A DNA stretch of 24,719 bases from DAONFI01 sp035403485 (GTDB lineage Bacteria > Planctomycetota > Phycisphaerae > SM23-33), in contig CAZIAZ010000045.1 in NCBI GenBank assembly GCA_964536835.1, forward strand, positions 1 to 24,719, given 5' to 3'. How positions within the stretch are numbered: the first letter of the stretch is position 1; each line of letters begins with the position of its first letter. A model generated the notes under the pieces. It was not told the DNA's origin, did no database searches, and saw only the letters and a program-made list of their open reading frames with translations. A program made the translations under genes and the position numbers. Positions 7,668-14,563 of the stretch are shown here, one piece after another.

Positions 7668-10520
7668 ATGCTTCGCAAAACAGGTTGCAGTTCAAATCGC
7701 GGGTCAGCATTGCTGATGATTGTAGGGTTACTGACAATATTAGCCCTGCTCGGGGGCACATTCCTGATAGTCGCCCGTTATGAGCGTAAGCAGGCGCAGG
7801 CGTTGGAGTCAAGCCCTGAACCTGATGCGAGGGCACAGGAAATATTTGATACCATCCGTGCCAAACTTGTTGAAGACCTATATATCAGCGGCACGAGCGG
7901 GCCATACTCATCACAGGAAGCCAGTAATAATCCATCGACCTGGCGCCGTTTTATAGATTGTCCTCCATCCACGGACATGGATTCATCGGCAACACCAACT
8001 TTAGGTTACATGCGAACCAACCTTTATGATTTCTGGTTAGCCAGTTTTGAACCAAACAGCAGCGATGTTTGGCCGCAGATATCATGTGTGGTTGCAAATG
8101 TGCCTGACCCTTTGGTATACATTGATGAAAATGCAAGCAGCCTGTTCGATACCGACGGCAACACTGTCGGCGACTCACAAGTTACAGACATTGACCTTTC
8201 CCTGCTCAACGGCAACAGATATTCCATTGCCGCTCGTGTTATTGACCTTTCAGGCCTGCTGGCATTGAATACCGTTGGCGAAACTTCGTCCACGACCACA
8301 TGGACAACTATTTGTCCAACGAGCGTGAATATTCTCGGCTTGCAAAGTACGTCCGGCGGAGTAACGTCCACAATCAACACAAATATTCTGTCTCGAATCA
8401 CCGACGGAAATGGTTCTAATCAAGGCCGTAACGGCACAAACACCAGTGCAACATTAGAGAGCTATTATGAAAATTGCGGATATAAACTCGCCGGCCCTGC
8501 ATCAAATTACAATCCGTTCAGCGCAGCCGACGAACTGTTCCTGCGATGGCTGAGCACGGACAACCCAAGTAAAACCGGCAGAATATATAATGCAACCTCC
8601 GATTTAACCAGTGATTTCGGCCCATCATTCCGGAAATATCTTACAGCTACAAGTACATCACGAAGCATCGTGCGACATCCATCGAGTTTTACGATAAATA
8701 ACGGCAACCGCGTTCCGTTGGTTTACACAAATTCATCCGGAATCAACCTGTCAAACCCGACGGTACGGGAACAACTTTACACCCAGTTATGTGAAGCCAT
8801 CCCGAATAACGCTACTCCTGCAAACCGTAGAAAAATTGCCCAGTTTGTTGTAAATTTATGGGCTTATACGGCAACTTCCGCAGAAATACGGGCCAGCGAT
8901 TTTTCATGGACACCATCAACGCCAAGTGTCGGCACTGTTTATGCAGCCGTCCCTCAACTTGTCATAAGCGACGTTTTTGCAGTTCACATCTCCCCCACCG
9001 AAATTGCCGCTCCGCCGGCTTTACCTCCATTCTGGGACGCTGCTTACGGTTATGCATATGGTGTAGAGCTGCTTAATCCGACCAATGTAGCTATTGACCC
9101 CGCCGAATACACAATAACCAGTAACGGCGTCAGTGCGGCATTGACATCTGTCATAGGAACTGGCACTATTGAGGCCGGGCACAGCGTAGTAATATACAAA
9201 TTCAGCGGCAAAGCAGTCGACAAGTCAAAAGATATATCTACGCTCTTTGCAACTCCAGACGCTACATGGCACAGCTGGAACAATTTGGATTTTAACCATA
9301 ACAATAATCCATTCAGTCTTACTGAGACGAGGGGCAGCACGACGTTTCCGATAGATTCCGTCACTCCGTCAGACTTCGGCTGGTCGGCAAGTCTGGATTA
9401 CGCGGCAAACACCGCAGCGGAAGAACCAAGCAATGCTATCAGAGCAAACCGTACATTCTGCGCAGGATGCTACCGCGATGATAGCGTAACAGATCTCGGC
9501 ACAACTCCGGCAACGATTGGCCGCGACAGAGCTCTTGTCGGCGGAAGTGGCGAATCCGGCTATTATCGTCCGACGGCATTAAGCGGCGATTCTACAACTG
9601 ACACTGCCATAACCAACTTCGTACATCCGCTGGGAAGAAGTAATTTCACCGACGAGGCTGATGCCACAGGCAAAATTTCTCTCGGAACGTGTGCAAAAGG
9701 TTTTTATTTCGACTTCGACAGCGATAATTATTCACCTACCTCAACGCCAAAACACGCAATTAACAACTTTGCCGATATTGCCAACCTTTATCTTGTCGGC
9801 CCCACCCCTACACAAAGTCTGCCAATGGCGTTGAATTCTTATGCAACTGATTCTTCCAGAGGCCGTATTGATTTCACTACTGACGCTGCCTATTACGCAA
9901 GCAGCACTACGTCATATCCGGATGTACCGTGGCCCACTTTACTGAATGAGCTGACGGAAGTTTTAGATACCGACCCCACCGCCACGGTTTCGTCATTTGC
10001 AAAAATTTACGGCAGAATAAATATCAACACCGCCCCAAAAGAGGTGCTGATGCAATTACCCTTCACCTATATTGATGTCGACGGCAACGGCGTACAGGAT
10101 AGCGGTGAAGAAATCACGGATGCGACACGTGAAGCAATCGTCAATGCAATCATCAATTATCGAGATGATTCATCAAGTCGTACTGGTGCAACGAATCTGC
10201 GTACGAATTCTCAATATCGCGGCTTTCTTACGCCAGGTGAAATTGCCATTCCATTGCGAACGTATACTACAAGTGTAATTGGAACGCCAGATTCAACTGC
10301 ATCGCTTAAGGCTGTCAATTCACTCTATAAAGCCGTAGCCAACGTAGTATCCGTCAATAGTGATACTTACGCAGCCTATATTACTGTAATTCTCAAAAAA
10401 CCGCTCGGCAGCTCTGAAACTCTTAATCAATGGCGATATCTGGCAATATTTGACCGCAGCAACTGCACTTCCAACACTGACACGCCAGATGCATTGCTGG
10501 GCCTGACGCGAATAAAATGA
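7668..10520 (+). CDS. Very large GspK/PilX-like minor pseudopilin
   Basis: Protein of 950 residues with an N-terminal pseudopilin segment: leader ending SNRG, then SALLMIVGLLTILALLGGTF. It lacks Glu+5, the diagnostic feature of GspK, the pseudopilus tip subunit. Near residues 778-835 it has GRININTAPKEVLMQLP followed by an EEITDATREAIVNAIINYRDD helix, the NxNTA...L helix-hairpin-helix signature of GspK. YIDVDGNGVQDSGEE at about 799-813 is inserted there and looks like an EF-hand-like calcium loop. Classical GspK is about 320 residues, so some 600 residues are extra. One part, at about 460-520 (VELLNPTNVAIDPAEYTI), resembles a lamin-tail/Ig-like strand pattern; that is inference. AAAGGA at 7655-7660 is seven bases from the ATG. 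It is the last gene of the operon. Confidence 0.85.
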   Translation: MLRKTGCSSNRGSALLMIVGLLTILALLGGTFLIVARYERKQAQALESSPEPDARAQEIFDTIRAKLVEDLYISGTSGPYSSQEASNNPSTWRRFIDCPPSTDMDSSATPTLGYMRTNLYDFWLASFEPNSSDVWPQISCVVANVPDPLVYIDENASSLFDTDGNTVGDSQVTDIDLSLLNGNRYSIAARVIDLSGLLALNTVGETSSTTTWTTICPTSVNILGLQSTSGGVTSTINTNILSRITDGNGSNQGRNGTNTSATLESYYENCGYKLAGPASNYNPFSAADELFLRWLSTDNPSKTGRIYNATSDLTSDFGPSFRKYLTATSTSRSIVRHPSSFTINNGNRVPLVYTNSSGINLSNPTVREQLYTQLCEAIPNNATPANRRKIAQFVVNLWAYTATSAEIRASDFSWTPSTPSVGTVYAAVPQLVISDVFAVHISPTEIAAPPALPPFWDAAYGYAYGVELLNPTNVAIDPAEYTITSNGVSAALTSVIGTGTIEAGHSVVIYKFSGKAVDKSKDISTLFATPDATWHSWNNLDFNHNNNPFSLTETRGSTTFPIDSVTPSDFGWSASLDYAANTAAEEPSNAIRANRTFCAGCYRDDSVTDLGTTPATIGRDRALVGGSGESGYYRPTALSGDSTTDTAITNFVHPLGRSNFTDEADATGKISLGTCAKGFYFDFDSDNYSPTSTPKHAINNFADIANLYLVGPTPTQSLPMALNSYATDSSRGRIDFTTDAAYYASSTTSYPDVPWPTLLNELTEVLDTDPTATVSSFAKIYGRININTAPKEVLMQLPFTYIDVDGNGVQDSGEEITDATREAIVNAIINYRDDSSSRTGATNLRTNSQYRGFLTPGEIAIPLRTYTTSVIGTPDSTASLKAVNSLYKAVANVVSVNSDTYAAYITVILKKPLGSSETLNQWRYLAIFDRSNCTSNTDTPDALLGLTRIK

Positions 10521-10554
10521 CGTACTTTGTAGAATGTGTTTTTTTAAAGAAAAA

Positions 10555-10581
10555 AGCCTCGCAAATGCGGGGCTTTTTTTT
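10555..10581. terminator. Bidirectional rho-independent terminator between the pseudopilin operon and grpE
   Basis: An eight-pair stem AGCCTCGC/GCGGGGCT (one G-U pair) with an AAAT loop is followed on the + strand by a run of T and preceded by a run of A. It can therefore end the GspK-like transcript on the + strand and the grpE transcript on the - strand. It lies 34 bp after the GspK-like stop codon and about 40 bp after the grpE stop codon. Confidence 0.87.
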
Positions 10582-10620
10582 ATCAAAATTCTATGGACGA
10601 TGCCGATTTTCAGAATGACG

Positions 10621-11205
10621 TCATTCTGCCGGCTGAGTTTCGTCAAGCGGTTTAGCCACTATGACCGACGCCGGACGAATCGTACGGCCTTTGAGTGAAT
10701 AACCTTTCTGAACTTCCTGCAGTACAGTCATCGGCGGCACTTCATTGGTCGGCTGTTGCATCATTGCGGCGTGTTTTTCCGGATCGAACTGCAAGCCGAC
10801 TGACTCTATAGGCGTCAACCCGTAACGCTGAAGGACAGCTAACAGGTTATCGTGAACCATCGACATGCCTTTGAGCAACGGATCGTCGGCAGGATGATTC
10901 TCCTGCGCAGCCGCGTAAGCACGCTCCATATCGTCCAACACGCTGAGCAAATCCCGTAAAAGCGATTCGTTCGCAAAATCCCTCGCATTTGAGATGTCTT
11001 TCTGAACGCGCTTCTGATAATTCTGGTAATCCGCACCCAACCGCTGCAAGCGGGCTAAAAGGTCGTCGCGTTCCTGTTCGACGGTTTTCCGCTCCGGCTG
11101 AGCAGCATCTTCAGCGGCTGCGGTAAAATCGGGAGCCTGCAACTGCTGCTCATCCTCTTGTGGCGGATGGTTGCCACTTCCGTGATGGTGATGATGTTTT
11201 GTCAT
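10621..11205 (-). CDS. grpE: Nucleotide exchange factor GrpE
   Basis: Cytoplasmic GrpE dimer that releases ADP from DnaK in the DnaK-DnaJ-GrpE folding cycle. It has 194 residues, normal for the family. Order of parts: a disordered acidic/Gln-rich N-terminus (1-40), the long dimer helix (ERDDLLARLQRLGADYQNYQKR, about 44-65), and the C-terminal beta wing with the signature VLQEVQKGYSLKGRTIRPASVIVAKP. The family pattern GLTPIE...FDPEKHAAM is also intact. Oddly, residues 4-8 are five consecutive His, and another His follows at 13. Its ATG overlaps the dnaJ stop (ATGA, four bases), so translation is coupled. No dnaK is present in the window, so its partner is encoded elsewhere. Confidence 0.97.
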   Translation of the reverse strand: MTKHHHHHGSGNHPPQEDEQQLQAPDFTAAAEDAAQPERKTVEQERDDLLARLQRLGADYQNYQKRVQKDISNARDFANESLLRDLLSVLDDMERAYAAAQENHPADDPLLKGMSMVHDNLLAVLQRYGLTPIESVGLQFDPEKHAAMMQQPTNEVPPMTVLQEVQKGYSLKGRTIRPASVIVAKPLDETQPAE

Positions 11206-12362
11206 TTCTGCACCTGCATATTATTACTCAGTGACTCCGCCCAATCTTTAAAATGATCTTTCAGGCGATTGATAAAATTTTTCCTCGTCGTCGTAACATC
11301 GGCATCTTCGGTAGCCGCATATTCCACCAAAAGTTCCCGTTGACGTGCGGTGAGTTTTTTGGGAATTTCAACCATAATCTGCACATGTTCATGGCCTGCC
11401 GTTCTGCCGTTTATATTCGGCAGGCCGCGACGCTTGAGCGTAATTATATGGCCGTGCTGTACGCCAGCCGAAATTTCAATATCCTCAGGGCCGGCTAACG
11501 TCGGAATGGTAATCGTCCCGCCAAGCGCAGCCTGAACAAAAGAAACCGGCACGGAACAGATAATATCGTCATTCCGGCGAATGAAAAACGGATGTTCATT
11601 CACATGTACATAAACGTGCAAATCGCCTTTGGCCGTACCGCTGAGGCTCGGCTCACCCTCGCCACGCACACGCAGCACCTGGCCGTCGTGAATGCCGGCT
11701 GGAATGTTTACCGTAAGCGTCCGCTGTTTTCTGACTCTGCCCGTACCGCTGCAATTTTTACAAGGATTAGTCACAATAGTGCCACGTCCGTGACAATCCG
11801 GACAAGTGATAACCCGCACGCTCATGCCGAAAAAACCCGCCGCCTGCTGTTGTACCTGGCCATACCCGCCGCAAGTTTTGCATTTGACAGGCGATGTACC
11901 GGGCTTTGCGCCAGTGCCGCCGCAAGTTTCACAATAATCCATTCGTTCAAATTCAATCGTCTTCTCTACGCCAGACGCCACCTGCTCAAGCGTAATATCA
12001 ACCTGGGTCTCCAGATCCATCCCCATATCACTGCGCCGGCGAGAACTGCCGAATCCGCCGCCGAATATATCCTCGAACATGGAGAAAATATCGCCAAAAC
12101 CCATCGACGAAAAATCGTGAATGCCGGCACCACGTAAACCTTCATGGCCATACCTGTCATAACGCGACCTCTTCTGAGGGTCGGAAAGAACTTCATATGC
12201 CTCGGCTAATTCTTTGAAACGGGTTTCACCTTCAGATTTCTCGCCCTTGTAATTATCAGGATGAAATTTGAGCGCAAGCTTGCGATACGCCCGTTTGATT
12301 TCATCCGGACTTGCACTGCGTTCAACCTGCAGAACTTCATAATAACAGCGTTGGGTAGGCAT
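11202..12362 (-). CDS. dnaJ: Molecular chaperone DnaJ (Hsp40, type I)
   Basis: Full-length class I J-protein of 386 residues that stimulates DnaK ATPase and delivers unfolded substrates. The J domain spans about residues 5-71 with the HPD motif at 34-36. A Gly/Phe region follows (about 78-107, with FGDIFSMFEDIFGGGFG). The four-repeat zinc region begins at residue 144: CETCGGTG, CKTCGGYG, CPDCHGRG and CKNCSGTG, all CxxCxGxG. The C-terminal substrate domains include GDLHVYVHVNEHPFF and KRRGLPNI. The ATG is preceded by AAGG; a candidate promoter lies just upstream. The gene is 184 bp downstream of groEL1 and overlaps grpE by four bases. Nothing is truncated or missing. Confidence 0.98.
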   Translation of the reverse strand: MPTQRCYYEVLQVERSASPDEIKRAYRKLALKFHPDNYKGEKSEGETRFKELAEAYEVLSDPQKRSRYDRYGHEGLRGAGIHDFSSMGFGDIFSMFEDIFGGGFGSSRRRSDMGMDLETQVDITLEQVASGVEKTIEFERMDYCETCGGTGAKPGTSPVKCKTCGGYGQVQQQAAGFFGMSVRVITCPDCHGRGTIVTNPCKNCSGTGRVRKQRTLTVNIPAGIHDGQVLRVRGEGEPSLSGTAKGDLHVYVHVNEHPFFIRRNDDIICSVPVSFVQAALGGTITIPTLAGPEDIEISAGVQHGHIITLKRRGLPNINGRTAGHEHVQIMVEIPKKLTARQRELLVEYAATEDADVTTTRKNFINRLKDHFKDWAESLSNNMQVQK

Positions 12363-12375
12363 TTTTTCGCCTTAA

Positions 12376-12404
12376 ATTATAACGCAAATCTCATTCAGAT
12401 TCAA
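12376..12404 (-). promoter_or_regulatory. Candidate sigma70-type promoter for dnaJ-grpE
   Basis: On the - strand, TTGAAT (12399-12404) and a perfect TATAAT (12376-12381) are separated by 17 bp. The -10 box ends only 13 bp before the dnaJ ATG, so the predicted transcript would have a leader of about six bases, and the AAGG ribosome site would lie at or near its 5' end. This makes the element either a nearly leaderless promoter or a chance match. Confidence 0.35.
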
Positions 12405-12480
12405 TTTCGACGGCACAACATGACTAACCGCATTCGAAAAAACTTATTCCGCCGTAACATTTATTGTATCATAAAATGAC

Positions 12481-12537
12481 GCCGGGCGTCGATATCTCCT
12501 TGTTCAGGTATCTGCGAAAAAGATATCAACGCCCGGC
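12481..12537 (-). terminator. Large hairpin after groEL1 (terminator, attenuator or processing site)
   Basis: Arms of 17 bases (12481-12497 and 12521-12537), GC-rich at the base, pair at 16 of 17 positions around a 23-base loop. The structure begins nine bases after the groEL1 stop codon. In the transcript it is followed by GUCAUUUUAUG, a weak U-tract, so full intrinsic termination is doubtful. It may partly terminate groE transcripts or stabilise the groEL1 3' end relative to dnaJ. The loop side of the 3' arm contains AAGGAG without a start codon at useful distance. Confidence 0.6.
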
Positions 12538-12546
12538 TGGAATGCG

Positions 12547-14163
12547 TCAGCAAATTGCGCCGGGGATGGTTTCCTCGGCTTTTTCGTCATACTCGGTAAC
12601 CATCAAATCGGTCGTTAGCAAAAGGCCGGCGACGCTGCCTGCGTTCTGCAGAGCGCTGCGGCTGACCTTAGCCGGGTCAATAATGCCCGCGGTCAACATG
12701 TCCACGTATTCGTCAGTACGTGCGTTATAGCCCTTCTTTACGCCGCCTTCCAGAACCGCGTCGACTATTACATCGCCGTCTCTGCCGGTATTTTCGGCAA
12801 TCTGGCTACACGGCGATTTAAGTGCGTGAATCACGATATTGACACCTATTTTTTCATCGCCCTTAGCTTTCGCACGAACCTTGTCAACTGCATCGATACA
12901 GGACAAAAACGCAACGCCGCCTCCAGGAACTATACCTTCTTCAGCTGCCGCGCGGGTAGCGGCAACAGCGTCGTCGATGAGGTCTTTACGTTCTTTCATT
13001 TCGGTTTCGGTAGCAGCACCGGCACGAATGACAGCTACGCCGCCGGTCAGCTTGGCCAACCGCTCATGAAGTTTCTCGCGGTCATAATCACTGGTGGTCT
13101 TTTCAATCTGATTGCGTATCTGGGCGATTCGGCCGTCGAGTTCTTTTTTCTTGCCTGCGCCTTCAACAATCGTCGTATTTTCTTTCGCCACTATAATCTT
13201 TTTGGCTCTGCCGAGCTGTTCAAGAGTGATATCCTCAAGCTTTATGCCGAGGTCTTCAGTGATAACCTGGCCAGCCGTCAAAACTGCAAGATCCTCAAGA
13301 ATAGCCTTTCTGCGATCGCCGAACGCCGGAGCCTTGACGGCACAGACGTTAAGCGTGCCACGCAGACGATTGACGACAAGCGCCGCCAGTGCTTCACCTT
13401 CAACGTCTTCAGCCACTATCAACAGCGGCTTGCCGGACGCGGCGATTTTTTCCAGCACCGGAACGATTTCACGTATATTGCTGATTTTCTTCTGATACAG
13501 AAGAATGTAGGCGTCTTCCAGGACAGTTTCCATCGTAGTCGGATTGTTCACAAAATACGCCGATATATATCCCTTGTCGAACTGCATGCCCTCGACGACT
13601 TCAAGCTCGGTCTGGGTACTTTTGCCTTCTTCGACGGTAATGACACCTTCCGTGCCGACCGCGTCAAAAGCCTTCGCCACCATGCCGCCGACTTCTTCGT
13701 TCCAGTTGGACGAAACGGTGGCAATCTTGCGGAGGTCTTCATTGTTTTTGGCTTTTTTGGCAATTTCGGCAATATGGGCAACGGCAGCTTCTATCGCAAT
13801 ATCTATGCCGCGTTTAACGGAAACCGGATTTGCGCCGGCAGCTACGTTTTTGAAGCCTTCTTTCATGATGGCTTCAGCCAATACCACAGCCGTCGTCGTA
13901 CCGTCGCCCGCTATGTCAGCCGTCTTCTTGGCGACCTGCATCGCCATCTTCGCGCCCATGTTTTCAAAAGGATTCGGAAGTTCCACTTCCTTCGCCACGC
14001 TCACGCCGTCCTTGGTAACCTTGGGGCCGCCAAAGCTTTTCTGCATGAGTACATTCCTGCCCGTCGGCCCAAGAGTCACCTTGACCGCCGCGGCAAGCTG
14101 GCTGACGCCGGCTAGCATTGCAGCCCTGGCGTCAATATCATAAAGCATTTGTTTCGATGCCAT
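12547..14163 (-). CDS. groL: Chaperonin GroEL, paralogue 1 (no GGM tail)
   Basis: 60 kDa chaperonin of 538 residues that encloses unfolded proteins together with GroES. The start is the ATG of MASKQML, with GGAG nine bases upstream; the in-frame GTG at 14178 overlaps that ribosome site and is rejected. The equatorial ATP site is intact (TLGPTGRNV near 31; GDGTTTAVVLAEA near 86; LIDDAVAATRAA with the catalytic Asp; PGGGVA). The apical domain has KGYISAYF and ISNIREIVPVLEKI helices with the expected hydrophobic residues. The C-terminus ends EETIPGAIC, without the Gly-Gly-Met repeats that line the cavity in most housekeeping GroELs. It directly follows groES (27 bp), so it is the classical groESL partner by position. 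Confidence 0.96.
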   Translation of the reverse strand: MASKQMLYDIDARAAMLAGVSQLAAAVKVTLGPTGRNVLMQKSFGGPKVTKDGVSVAKEVELPNPFENMGAKMAMQVAKKTADIAGDGTTTAVVLAEAIMKEGFKNVAAGANPVSVKRGIDIAIEAAVAHIAEIAKKAKNNEDLRKIATVSSNWNEEVGGMVAKAFDAVGTEGVITVEEGKSTQTELEVVEGMQFDKGYISAYFVNNPTTMETVLEDAYILLYQKKISNIREIVPVLEKIAASGKPLLIVAEDVEGEALAALVVNRLRGTLNVCAVKAPAFGDRRKAILEDLAVLTAGQVITEDLGIKLEDITLEQLGRAKKIIVAKENTTIVEGAGKKKELDGRIAQIRNQIEKTTSDYDREKLHERLAKLTGGVAVIRAGAATETEMKERKDLIDDAVAATRAAAEEGIVPGGGVAFLSCIDAVDKVRAKAKGDEKIGVNIVIHALKSPCSQIAENTGRDGDVIVDAVLEGGVKKGYNARTDEYVDMLTAGIIDPAKVSRSALQNAGSVAGLLLTTDLMVTEYDEKAEETIPGAIC

Positions 14164-14190
14164 GTTGTTTATCTCCACTTAATACAGGGA

Positions 14191-14481
14191 TTACTTTTCG
14201 ACTACAGCCAGGATATCACTCTCGCGAAGTATCACAAGCTCTTCGCCATTGACCTTGACTTCCGTACCGGCGTATTTGCCATAAAAAACCTCGTCGCCCT
14301 TCTTGACGCTCATGCCGCCGCGTTTGCCGTTGTCGAGCAATTTGCCCGGCCCCGCACACACTACAACACCACGCTGCTGCTTTTCCTTAGCAGTGTCGGG
14401 AAGAACGATACCGCCGGCGGTAATCTGCTCGGCTTCACACTGTTTGACCACAACCCTGTCATCTAACGGTTTCAGTGCCAT
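14191..14481 (-). CDS. groS: Co-chaperonin GroES
   Basis: Heptameric lid for GroEL, 96 residues, normal length. Visible features are the N-terminal strand LKPLDDRVVVK, the mobile loop that binds GroEL (about 15-34, containing ITAGGIVLPDTAKEK), the roof-loop region, and the C-terminal VKVNGEELVILRESDILAV. AGGAG lies ten bases before the ATG. It is placed between two groEL genes: groEL2 ends 82 bp upstream and groEL1 begins 27 bp downstream. It therefore could serve both chaperonins from one transcript. The gap before it shows no clear terminator, so read-through from groEL2 is possible. Confidence 0.97.
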   Translation of the reverse strand: MALKPLDDRVVVKQCEAEQITAGGIVLPDTAKEKQQRGVVVCAGPGKLLDNGKRGGMSVKKGDEVFYGKYAGTEVKVNGEELVILRESDILAVVEK

Positions 14482-14563
14482 ATTAATATCTCCTGTAATT
14501 TTCTATTGTTGATTTAATCTGTTTAAGTTCATCTATTTCTTTTCACAAAACCACGCATGTGAA

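Noticed and set aside
12826..14115. Long + strand open frame (429 codons) opposite groEL1
   Set aside because: It is antisense to an intact, highly conserved groEL and its translation shows no family pattern. Codon bias of the real gene keeps the opposite frame open.
14164..14178. GTG start giving GroEL1 five extra residues
   Set aside because: The GTG overlaps the GGAG ribosome site that serves the MASKQ start, and GroEL proteins normally begin at this point.
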